Below are positions 7,883 through 15,491 of a stretch of 64,000 bases of DNA, one piece after another (position 1 is the stretch's first letter; every line of letters begins with the position of its first letter). The notes under the pieces were generated by a model that saw only the letters and a list, made by a program, of their open reading frames with translations, was not told the DNA's origin and ran no database searches. Origin of the DNA: Corynebacterium sp. (GTDB taxonomy: Bacteria; Actinomycetota; Actinomycetes; Mycobacteriales; Mycobacteriaceae); the NCBI RefSeq assembly GCF_030532715.1, contig NZ_JAUNKO010000002.1, forward strand, positions 257,413-321,412. The letters are read 5' to 3'. The position numbers and the translations under genes were made by a program.

Positions 7883-9258
7883 AGCTCTGCGCCGGTGACC
7901 TCGTAGCACTGCAAGATGGTTGCATCGCCCGAGGTTTCCACCTCGAGGCGGGCGCAGTGGGTGTCAAAGTAGACGCGGCTGGCCATGGTGGCCACCCCGC
8001 CGTCGGCGAAGATCTCAACGGTGGACCCATCGACGAGGATGGTCAGGGCGTCCGTGTCCGCGGCAATCAACTCGGCCTCAGCGATGGGGGAGCCGAGGTG
8101 GTGCGGGTTCATGGAGCGGTCGAATTGTAGCCGGTCCCCAGAGTGGCGCACCACACCCGCGATCGAATCATCCGGGTTGTATAAGGTGACGGTGACGGCG
8201 CCTTCGCTGGCGTCGAACAGGCCCGTCCACAGGCGCGCCCAATTGGTTTGCTCCACAGCCGCCGGCAAACCAAACGCTGGCGTTTGGAACAGCAACCCTC
8301 CCTCCAGCGTGGTCAGCCGCGGCACCGACAGGCAATTCGCCCACTGCTCGGATCGCAAACTTAAATGCGTGGTGGGATCGTCGTAGCGGCCAATTCCGTT
8401 CATCAACCCAAAGAGCGCGGCGCGGCCGTACGTCGCGTGATCTAAGGTGTTCGTGTTGCGGGGGCGGGTGAAATCGTGGCCAAAGTCCAAGCGCTGGAAG
8501 GGGGTGCGCACATGGAACACCGTGCCATCAAGGGTACCCACGAGGTAACCGGAATGATCCACCCCGTCCCGCTCTAAGGTCACAATGAGGATGTCAAACA
8601 CTTCTTCGGAGTCTGTGGCGAGTTCGTCCCGCAGCTGAATGATGCGCGGAGCCACCAAGCGCCGCTCCTGCTCCACATTCGTCGTACCCGCAAAGGTCAA
8701 CGGGCCGCACACCTTCCAGTTGCGGCGATCGTCCGATTCCGCAATGACCAGTGTGGGGGATTCGCTTTCGCCGGTCACCGCCAGCATGAGCCACCCATCG
8801 TTTTTGGGTACCACACACGGAGAACGGAAATCCGTGTAGCCGTCTTGGTCGCTCAAGACCTCCCCGCAGCGGACGACGTGCTCGTCTAGGTGCAGCGCAT
8901 CGTCCGAAATCTCCGCAAGGGTTTCGGTGATGTTTTCGATCGTGGCGACGTGGATGCTGCAACCGGTATCCGTTACCGAAGTGAAAAACAAATCCACCGT
9001 ATCCCCATCGTTGGCCACCGAGCCGGCGCGCAGTTTGGTTTCCGCGCCGACGGGGGCCAGCACGTCGTCGCAAATCACCCAATCGTATGGGGCGGCGGGG
9101 GAGACTTGGTGCGCCCAGCGAGCCGCGGCGTCGATAGTCGGTTGGTATTGGTGGAAAATATGCCAGGAATCCGTGCTCCGCAATACCCCGGCCGGGGCGT
9201 TTAAAATACCTTGCTCAGCTGTGGCGTGAAGTTCCGGATGGTGCGATGCGTGCGACAT
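7879..9258 (-). CDS. GH32-fold protein lacking all catalytic acids (pseudo-invertase)
   Basis: This 459-aa intact protein aligns end to end with the ScrB-type invertase at 11571-12911. All three GH32 catalytic acids are replaced: the nucleophile in NDPNG is NAPAG (Ala21), the transition-state Asp of RDP is RSP (Ser146), and the acid/base Glu of ECP is VAP (Val202). The fold-wide matches remain, for example DGWLMLAV, DDRRNWKVCGPLTF and GYLVGTLDGT. The reading frame is undamaged and has a good ribosome site (AAGGATTAAACCATG), so selection seems to keep it. It is the last gene of the scrB-ptsS operon. It may be a sugar-binding or regulatory subunit; hydrolysis is unlikely. Confidence 0.85.
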   Translation of the reverse strand: MSHASHHPELHATAEQGILNAPAGVLRSTDSWHIFHQYQPTIDAAARWAHQVSPAAPYDWVICDDVLAPVGAETKLRAGSVANDGDTVDLFFTSVTDTGCSIHVATIENITETLAEISDDALHLDEHVVRCGEVLSDQDGYTDFRSPCVVPKNDGWLMLAVTGESESPTLVIAESDDRRNWKVCGPLTFAGTTNVEQERRLVAPRIIQLRDELATDSEEVFDILIVTLERDGVDHSGYLVGTLDGTVFHVRTPFQRLDFGHDFTRPRNTNTLDHATYGRAALFGLMNGIGRYDDPTTHLSLRSEQWANCLSVPRLTTLEGGLLFQTPAFGLPAAVEQTNWARLWTGLFDASEGAVTVTLYNPDDSIAGVVRHSGDRLQFDRSMNPHHLGSPIAEAELIAADTDALTILVDGSTVEIFADGGVATMASRVYFDTHCARLEVETSGDATILQCYEVTGAEL

Positions 9259-9261
9259 GGT

Positions 9262-9513
9262 TTAATCCTTTACTTCCGCGGCGTGGAGTTGCTGGTCAAG
9301 AACGTCAGGATTCAAACTCGCGGCAGAAACATCCATCGCCAGCGGCAGGCGCGACTGCAAGTCCGTACCCGGGCACGCTTTGGCGCTTCCCTGATGCACC
9401 GTGAAATGGGGCACCGTGGAATCCAACACGTCGCCGTCTTCCAAGCGGGCGGGCATCAAAGAATTCTGAAAGATTGTGTGCCATTCCACGGGAAAGCTGT
9501 GCACATCGTTCAT
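9262..9513 (-). CDS. Small hypothetical protein in sucrose operon
   Basis: This is an 83-aa reading frame from ATG 9513 (or 95 aa from GTG 9549) filling the gap between ptsS and the GH32-like gene. The protein (MNDVHSFPVEWHTIFQNSLM ...) has no motif I recognise, no signal peptide and no membrane segment. It ends 3 bp before the next start and follows ptsS by a few dozen bases, so it is in the operon. C. glutamicum, as I recall, also has a small ORF between ptsS and scrB. A perfect hairpin (9516-9539) lies just before the ATG and may control its translation. Confidence 0.55.
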   Translation of the reverse strand: MNDVHSFPVEWHTIFQNSLMPARLEDGDVLDSTVPHFTVHQGSAKACPGTDLQSRLPLAMDVSAASLNPDVLDQQLHAAEVKD

Positions 9514-9515
9514 GT

Positions 9516-9539
9516 CCCCGAGGATAGACATCCTCGGGG
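9516..9539 (-). promoter_or_regulatory. Perfect intercistronic stem-loop after ptsS
   Basis: CCCCGAGGAT (9516-9525) and ATCCTCGGGG (9530-9539) form a 10-bp perfect stem with a 4-nt loop. It lies 12 bp past the ptsS stop and 2 bp before the ATG at 9513. No U-run follows on the minus strand, so it is more like an mRNA processing/stability element or translation-blocking structure than a terminator. Confidence 0.6.
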
Positions 9540-9551
9540 AGTCGTGCACGA

Positions 9552-11489
9552 TTAGTTCGTACCCACAAGTTCTTTCGGGTGTACTGTGGCCACGTGGTCG
9601 CCGGCAGTGATCGGGCCGGGCGCGGCATCCACATCCACTCGACCACGCTTGCGATGGTTCGAAATAACTACCGGGGTGGCGGTGTCGAGGCCAGCAGCGC
9701 GGATCGCCTCAAGATCGAATTCCACCAGGACATCGCCCTGCTGAACGATGTCTCCCTTCGCCACCTTGAGTTCGAAACCCTTACCCTCGAGTTTGACGGT
9801 ATCGAAGCCGATATGCATAAGCACATCCACGCCCTCATCGGTGCCGATCGCCACCGCGTGACCCGTGGGGAACGCCACCTTCACTTTGCCCGAAGCGGGG
9901 GCGCGCAATACCCCCTCGCTGGGGATGACCGCAAAGCCAGGGCCAATCTGGCCGGCGGCGAACGCGGCGTCGGAAACGTTTGCCAGTGGGATGAGTTCAC
10001 CGGTTAACGGGCTGGCCAATCGTTCCGCGTCCTGGTGCTCCGGCTCCGGAATAAACGGCTCCGGTTCTGCCGCGTGGGTGACCGGCTGCTTGCGGCGCAG
10101 GTACATCGCGTAGCTGTAGGCCGCGGCGAAGGACAACACAAAGGAGGTAGCCACACAGACCAGGAACATTGGGATATCGCTCGCCTTGATGGACACGAAG
10201 CCGATGAACCCGGCGGCACCAAGTGCCACGGCCTTCACCTTGAAAATAGCGATCATGGCGCCCGTGATAGCGGCGACGCCCATGCCAATGTAGAACGGCC
10301 AGCGCAGGCGCAGGTTCACACCAAAGATGGCGGGCTCGGTGATGCCGAAGCACGCGGAGAGGCCGGACGCCATGGACAAGCCACGGAGCTTTTCGTCCCG
10401 GGTGGTCAACCCCACCGCCAAGGTGGCGGCACCCTGGGCAACGTTGGCCACGGACGCGGTGGCGAAGATAAACGAACCGCCCACAGCGAACAATTGCAGC
10501 TCCACCGGCGGGAAGGATTGGTGCAGGCCGGTGATCACGATGAGGGAGTACACCAAGCCGAACAGGAAGCCGCCAACGGGGCCGGCGAACTCATAGAGGC
10601 CTTGCAGGCCGTGAGCGAGGGTGTCGCCCAACCAGCGCATGGCCGGGCCGACGGCGATAAATGTGGCAAAACCGGTGATCAGCAGGGTGAGCACAGGCGT
10701 GACAAGGAAGTCCACGGTACCGGACAGTCGCTTGTGGAGGAATTTTTCCACCTGGGCCAGCAGCCACGACACCAGCAGCACGGGCAGCACGGTGCCCTGG
10801 TAGCCAGCTTGTGCGACGTCGAGGCCGAAGAGGTTCCAGTACTCCATCTTGCCTTCAGCGATGGTCTCGGCTACCTCGTAGCCATTGACCAGGCTGGGGA
10901 ACACCATGGCCATGGCGATACCGGCGCCGAGGAACTCGTTGCCGCCGAAGCGTTTGGTTGCGGTGAAACCGACCAGTACTGGAAGGAACGCGAACGGCGC
11001 GGCGGCCAGCAGGTTGATCATGGACGCGAAGTCTTCGATCGCGGGGAATTGCGTGATCAAGGGATCCGCGCCGAACAGGTTTTCGGCGGTGAGGATGTTG
11101 TTCAACGCCATGAGCAAACCGCCGCCGACCAGGATTGGGATCAGCGGCACGAAGATATCGGCAAGCACTTTGATTGCGCGGCTCACCGGGTTGCCGGTCT
11201 GGGCGGCAACATCTTTGAGTTCTTCGGTGCTTACGGTTTTGTTGCCGGTGAGTTTGATGAACTCGTCGTAGACCAAGTCGACATCGCCCGGGCCGACGAT
11301 GATTTGGTACATCCCCCCAGCCGAAAACGTGCCTTTCAAATCAGGGTCGTCGTCCAGGGCGGCCTGATTGATGAGCTCTTCGTCGTCAATGACCAGTCGC
11401 ATGCGGGTGGCGCAATGCGCCGCCGCCTTAATGTTTGATTCGCCGCCGAGGGCTTCAAGCATCCTCCGAGCGACGTCTGCGTGGTTCAT
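9552..11489 (-). CDS. ptsS: Sucrose-type PTS permease EIIBCA
   Basis: This 645-aa phosphotransferase permease has domain order B-C-A. EIIB carries the phospho-cysteine in AAHCATRMRLV (Cys26). EIIC (about 100-460) has some ten hydrophobic segments. EIIA carries the phospho-histidine in VDVLMHIGFDTVKL (His559). It takes up and phosphorylates a sugar, most likely sucrose, because the invertase gene scrB precedes it. The start is the ATG of MNHADVARRM, which has TGGAGG 7 nt upstream; the earlier in-frame ATG would place that ribosome site inside the gene. A TATACAAT box and an inverted repeat precede it. Confidence 0.92.
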   Translation of the reverse strand: MNHADVARRMLEALGGESNIKAAAHCATRMRLVIDDEELINQAALDDDPDLKGTFSAGGMYQIIVGPGDVDLVYDEFIKLTGNKTVSTEELKDVAAQTGNPVSRAIKVLADIFVPLIPILVGGGLLMALNNILTAENLFGADPLITQFPAIEDFASMINLLAAAPFAFLPVLVGFTATKRFGGNEFLGAGIAMAMVFPSLVNGYEVAETIAEGKMEYWNLFGLDVAQAGYQGTVLPVLLVSWLLAQVEKFLHKRLSGTVDFLVTPVLTLLITGFATFIAVGPAMRWLGDTLAHGLQGLYEFAGPVGGFLFGLVYSLIVITGLHQSFPPVELQLFAVGGSFIFATASVANVAQGAATLAVGLTTRDEKLRGLSMASGLSACFGITEPAIFGVNLRLRWPFYIGMGVAAITGAMIAIFKVKAVALGAAGFIGFVSIKASDIPMFLVCVATSFVLSFAAAYSYAMYLRRKQPVTHAAEPEPFIPEPEHQDAERLASPLTGELIPLANVSDAAFAAGQIGPGFAVIPSEGVLRAPASGKVKVAFPTGHAVAIGTDEGVDVLMHIGFDTVKLEGKGFELKVAKGDIVQQGDVLVEFDLEAIRAAGLDTATPVVISNHRKRGRVDVDAAPGPITAGDHVATVHPKELVGTN

Positions 11490-11500
11490 TACGTCCTCCA

Positions 11501-11529
11501 ATGTTGATTTATGTTGGTAAAAACAACAT
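11501..11529 (-). promoter_or_regulatory. Operator-like repeat upstream of ptsS
   Basis: On the plus strand ATGTTG occurs at 11501 and 11511, and its inverse CAACAT at 11524. ATGTTG-N7-CAACAT is a perfect inverted repeat, and the extra ATGTTG is a direct copy 10 bp away. It lies 12-40 bp upstream of the ptsS start and downstream of a -10-like TATACAAT (minus strand). A repressor of DeoR, LacI or GntR type could bind; no such gene is in the window. Confidence 0.5.
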
Positions 11530-11570
11530 TATCGGAAGTGGCTTGCATTGTATACCGAAGGAAATATGAC

Positions 11571-12911
11571 TTACGTCACTTTAATTTTTCCGAATGGTTG
11601 GTTTCCAAACACCCGAACGGACATGCTTGTCCGACCATCTTCGAAAAATGCCTCCACGCACGACCCGTCTACCACGATGCGCGCGTCGATAGGGTGATCT
11701 CCGCTGCTCAGCGGGCCTCGACGCCGATCCCCGCCAGCGTGATACAACTGTGCCGAACGGTCGAGCTCAACCCACGAATCGCCGACGCTAAAGTGCATGA
11801 GCTCAGCGCCCGCGGTGTCGACAAGCGTTAGTCTTGCCCCCCGCGCAACCTCGAATGCGGTGGTTTCGGCGCGGGGCTGTTGCAATAACACGCCATCGGC
11901 GAGTCGTAGGCGGCGAACCATGGTTAGCGTGTGCACCCAGCCCTCGGCGGCGGTGGGCTGATCGTCCTGATCCGGCAGCCCCATCCAGCCGACCAGCCAC
12001 GGCTCCGGCGCATTGTGGACCACCTGCGGGGCGTAAAACTCGGTGCCGTAATCCAACTCCGAAAACCCGCGCTCTACCACAAATCGCGTCCCCTCCAGCT
12101 GGCCCACAAGGTACCCGCATTGATGGTTGTTTGCGTAATGATGATCGACTGGGTCCAAGCCTTGGGGAAGGATAATCAAAACATCTTTGTCTGTGTTGGA
12201 AACCTCATCGCGCAACCGAATCAAATTTGGGCATTCCCACATGTAGCCGCCGGGAATCAAATCCGGCGCGTCCCCCAAACGAGCATTCGAGCAATCGAAC
12301 GTGATTTCACCGGCGAAGGACCATGTGCGGCGATCCGCAGACGTATACAGCACCACCGCGCCTGTTTCGTCCGTGCGTTGCGCGCCCAAAAGCATCAACC
12401 ACTGGCCATCGCGGAAGAGTACCTGTGGGTCCCGGTAATGCGCCGTGTAGCCCTCGGCTGGGCCCTCGATCAGCGGGTTGGCGGCGTCGCGAATGTGCGC
12501 ACCCCCATGGGCCGCGTGCCGATCAACCACATGTACTAAATTCTGGGTGGCGCGTCGCTGGCCACCAGGCTTGGCGTTGCCTGTGTAAAACAGCTCCAGC
12601 TCGCCGTCCACCAGCACCGCAGACCCCGAATAACAGCCGTGCGTATCGTAATCAACTGCTGGGTACAACGCGTCAGGCAAATGCTGCCACCGCTCCGGTT
12701 CACCCGGCGAAATTTGCGCAATCGCATGCCCCCAGCCGGTGCGTTTTCCTGCGATGGGCCATTGCGGATCGTGCTGGAAATAAGCGTGTAACACGCCGTG
12801 TTCAAAATACAATCCATTGGGGTCATTTAATCGCCCAATTGGCGGCGCTAGATGAAACTTCGGGCGATAATGCGTGGGCGAAACCTGAGCGTGTTGTTCG
12901 GCATTCGGCAT
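11571..12911 (-). CDS. scrB: Sucrose-6-phosphate hydrolase (GH32 invertase)
   Basis: This 446-aa GH32 enzyme has all catalytic acids: nucleophile Asp30 in LNDPNGLYF, transition-state stabiliser Asp161 in HYRDPQVLF, and acid/base Glu226 in MWECPNLI. It would split the sucrose-6-phosphate made by PtsS into glucose-6-phosphate and fructose. The start is the ATG of MPNAEQHAQV with AGGAG 8 nt before it; the in-frame TTG at 12929 would contain that ribosome site. It is the first gene of the operon scrB-ptsS-small ORF-GH32-like. Levanase-type activity on fructans cannot be excluded, but no signal peptide is present. Confidence 0.92.
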   Translation of the reverse strand: MPNAEQHAQVSPTHYRPKFHLAPPIGRLNDPNGLYFEHGVLHAYFQHDPQWPIAGKRTGWGHAIAQISPGEPERWQHLPDALYPAVDYDTHGCYSGSAVLVDGELELFYTGNAKPGGQRRATQNLVHVVDRHAAHGGAHIRDAANPLIEGPAEGYTAHYRDPQVLFRDGQWLMLLGAQRTDETGAVVLYTSADRRTWSFAGEITFDCSNARLGDAPDLIPGGYMWECPNLIRLRDEVSNTDKDVLIILPQGLDPVDHHYANNHQCGYLVGQLEGTRFVVERGFSELDYGTEFYAPQVVHNAPEPWLVGWMGLPDQDDQPTAAEGWVHTLTMVRRLRLADGVLLQQPRAETTAFEVARGARLTLVDTAGAELMHFSVGDSWVELDRSAQLYHAGGDRRRGPLSSGDHPIDARIVVDGSCVEAFFEDGRTSMSVRVFGNQPFGKIKVT

Positions 12912-13086
12912 GTGGTGAGCTCCTAGCAAGGTGCGAGCAATTTACGGGGGTTGCGCGCGTGAGTGCGTGCGCGCTGGTACTGCCCAAACTACTCCGCTTT
13001 GACCTGCATTGCGCCGTGGCGTGCGCTACACTGGGCGCCTCAGGATTGAACGTGCCGACCATTGTGAAAGGTGAGGGCAGATTTTT

Positions 13087-13515
13087 ATGGCAAAAACTTG
13101 GGTAAACCCGTATTTGCATTTCCGTGATTCCACCCGCGAGGTGATGAGTTTCTACCACAGTATTTTTGGCGGCAAACTGGACATGATGACGTTCGGGGAA
13201 GCGGGCCAAGCCAGCTCCCCGGAGCAGGCCGAACTGATCATGCACGCCCACCTGGAAACCGCCGATGGTTGGACGTTTATGGCGGCCGACGTGGGCATAG
13301 ACTTCCACCCAGACACCAGCATCCAGCTTGCCATTGGCGGGCAGGCAGTGGAGCGCGAACGTGTCGCCGCATGGTTCGACGCATTGAGCGACGGTGGCGC
13401 CGTGGTTCTTCCGCTGGCGGAGGCGCCGTGGGGCGATATGTTCGGCCAGGTGCGCGACCGCTTTGGCGTGACATGGATGGTCAACATCTCCGTCGGTTCA
13501 AGCGCAGCCGAGTAA
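13087..13515 (+). CDS. VOC-family (PhnB-like) protein
   Basis: This 142-aa protein belongs to the vicinal oxygen chelate/glyoxalase superfamily, PhnB/DUF1428-like subgroup. It starts with WVNPYLHFRDSTREVMSFYH, has IFGGKLDMMTFGE, and ends with the usual DRFGVTWMVNI. Members of this subgroup have no agreed substrate. The start ATG follows GGTGAGGGCAG. The gene is a single unit, convergent with the MacB-like permease gene; 5 bp separates the stops. Confidence 0.85.
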   Translation: MAKTWVNPYLHFRDSTREVMSFYHSIFGGKLDMMTFGEAGQASSPEQAELIMHAHLETADGWTFMAADVGIDFHPDTSIQLAIGGQAVERERVAAWFDALSDGGAVVLPLAEAPWGDMFGQVRDRFGVTWMVNISVGSSAAE

Positions 13516-13520
13516 CAACG

Positions 13521-14783
13521 TTATTCGTAGCGTAGCGCCTCGATGGGGTCGAGTTTGGCGGCCTTGTTCGCGGGATGATACCCAAAGAACAGGCCAATGG
13601 CCAGGGAAAATACCAGCGAGACCACGATCCAGCCGAGCGGTGGGTACACCGGTGTGTTTAAGAGCATCGACCCAAGAACTCCAAAAATGGTGCCCAGTAT
13701 CACGCCGATGACGCCGCCGATCAGGCCCACGATCATGGATTCCACCACAAATTGGATGCGGATGTCCCGCCGCGTGGCGCCGAGCGCTTTGCGGATGCCA
13801 ATCTCCCGGGTGCGCTCCGTAACGGTCACGAGCATAATGTTCATCACCCCGATGCCGCCGACGAACAACGAGATGCCGCCGATGGCGGAGACCACCAAAC
13901 TGATGGTGTCCAGCACGCTGGTGAGCTCGCCGAGTTGTTTACTAAAGTCCGTGACGGTGGTCTTGTAATCAGGATTGTCCTCGTACTCCTGGTCGAGGTA
14001 TTTTTGCAGGCTGTTTTTGATCTGGTCGGTGTTGAGGTCTGCTGCGGGCCGCACGCCAATGGAGTCCCATGCGTCGATCACATCGTCGATCCGCTGTTCG
14101 GAAGGCCACGGGACGTACAGGTAGGGGGTGGGGTCGCTGCCCACGAGGAAACCGTTTTGGCTTTCCTTGTACACCCCCACCACGGTGAAGGAGGCGGTGT
14201 TGCCATTGCTGGCCGCGAAGTCAATTTCCGCGCCCAACGCGTCAGCAGTGTTGCCGGCAAACAATTTATCGAGCGTTTCCGGGGAGATCACGGCAAGTTG
14301 CCGATCTCCGGCGATGTCTTCCGCGGTAAACGTCCGGCCAGCCTGCAGTTCTACGCCTCTGAGCTCAAAGTAGTCTTCGTTCACGGCTGACAGCGTGGTG
14401 GTTGCTTTCTCCCCAGCGAATGTGACGTTGCCTTTGTGGGCGGAGGATTCGCCGATGGATATGCCTTCGATTTGGTCGCCGAACCGCCCCCGGAGGTCTT
14501 CCACCATGTCGGCGGTGATTTTTGAATCGTCGTCGACGGTTTCCAGGTAGCCGCCGCTGGATTCCTCGTCCTCGGTGGAGCGGGATTTCACGCTCACGGT
14601 GAAGTCGTTGATACCCACACGGGCGAGGTCTTGGGACGTCTGCTCCTGCAACGCTTTGCCCAACGTCAGGATGGTAATCACCGCGGCGATGCCGATGATC
14701 ACGCCCAATAATGTCAGCAGGGATCGCAGCTTGTTGGCGCGCAACCCGGTTAGTGCGAGATGAACGGCTTCCGCGAAACTCAT
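13521..14783 (-). CDS. MacB/FtsX-type ABC transporter permease
   Basis: This 420-aa protein has the MacB topology: one N-terminal membrane helix (LLTLLGVIIGIAAVITIL), a large extracytoplasmic domain (about 45-290), and three C-terminal helices. The FtsX signature GGIGVMNIMLVTVTERTREIGIRKALGA lies near residue 310-340. It overlaps the ATPase gene by 4 bp and works with it and the membrane fusion protein upstream. MacB-type machines use ATP mechanically to move substrate outside the membrane; here the substrate (peptide, antibiotic, lipid) is unknown. Confidence 0.9.
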   Translation of the reverse strand: MSFAEAVHLALTGLRANKLRSLLTLLGVIIGIAAVITILTLGKALQEQTSQDLARVGINDFTVSVKSRSTEDEESSGGYLETVDDDSKITADMVEDLRGRFGDQIEGISIGESSAHKGNVTFAGEKATTTLSAVNEDYFELRGVELQAGRTFTAEDIAGDRQLAVISPETLDKLFAGNTADALGAEIDFAASNGNTASFTVVGVYKESQNGFLVGSDPTPYLYVPWPSEQRIDDVIDAWDSIGVRPAADLNTDQIKNSLQKYLDQEYEDNPDYKTTVTDFSKQLGELTSVLDTISLVVSAIGGISLFVGGIGVMNIMLVTVTERTREIGIRKALGATRRDIRIQFVVESMIVGLIGGVIGVILGTIFGVLGSMLLNTPVYPPLGWIVVSLVFSLAIGLFFGYHPANKAAKLDPIEALRYE

Positions 14784-15487
14784 GATGCAACCTCCGCGTC
14801 GGCGAGCTGGCCGTCAGTCATGATGACGGTGCGGGAAGTCTCCGCCGCGAGTTCCGGGTTGTGGGTGATAAACACGATGGTTTTCTGCTGCTCTTGGTTC
14901 AGCTTGTGGAAGATGTCCATTACCAGCCGCCCAGTCGTGGAATCCAGGGCACCGGTCGGCTCGTCCGCGAGCAACAAACCAGGGTTGTTGGCCAAGGCCC
15001 GCGCGATAGCCACGCGTTGTTTCTGCCCACCGGACAATTCGTTTGGTTGGTGCTGCATCCGGTCTCCCATGCCGACCAGCTCGAGGAGTTCGGCGGCGCG
15101 TTCGGCGCGGGCGCGCGCGGACATCCCCGCGTACAGCATGGGCACCTCCACGTTGCGTTGCGCGCTGACCCGGCCGATGAGGTTGAAGTTTTGAAAAACA
15201 AAACCGATGTTTTGGCTGCGGTAGTGGGCGAGCTGGTCGTCGTTGGTGGCCAGCATGTCCACGCCGTCGAAAAGGTAGGTGCCTTCCGTAGGGCGGTCGA
15301 GTAGGCCGATGATGTTCATCAGGGTGGATTTGCCGGACCCGGAGGCGCCGACCACCGCAACGAACTCACCGTGGTCTACTTGGAAATCGAGGCCGGGGAT
15401 GACGGTGAGCTCCGAGGGGGTGCCAACGTTGAATCGTTTGACCACGCCGCGCAGCTCAATCAACGGGGTGCTGGTGTCGCGCGTCAT
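14780..15487 (-). CDS. MacB/LolD-type ABC transporter ATPase
   Basis: This 235-aa ABC ATPase has Walker A GASGSGKST, signature LSGGQKQRVAIARAL, Walker B LLLADEPTGALD and the H-loop FITHNPELA. The glutamine loop FQNFNLIGRVSA is typical of the LolD/MacB exporter ATPases. The gene lies 4 bp after the membrane fusion protein gene and overlaps the permease start, so the three form one operon. Confidence 0.93.
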   Translation of the reverse strand: MTRDTSTPLIELRGVVKRFNVGTPSELTVIPGLDFQVDHGEFVAVVGASGSGKSTLMNIIGLLDRPTEGTYLFDGVDMLATNDDQLAHYRSQNIGFVFQNFNLIGRVSAQRNVEVPMLYAGMSARARAERAAELLELVGMGDRMQHQPNELSGGQKQRVAIARALANNPGLLLADEPTGALDSTTGRLVMDIFHKLNQEQQKTIVFITHNPELAAETSRTVIMTDGQLADAEVAS

Positions 15488-15491
15488 GGGC

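Noticed and set aside
10035..11438. Plus-strand open frame opposite ptsS
   Set aside because: Shadow of the PTS gene, translation is His/Gly/Asp-rich and unlike any family.
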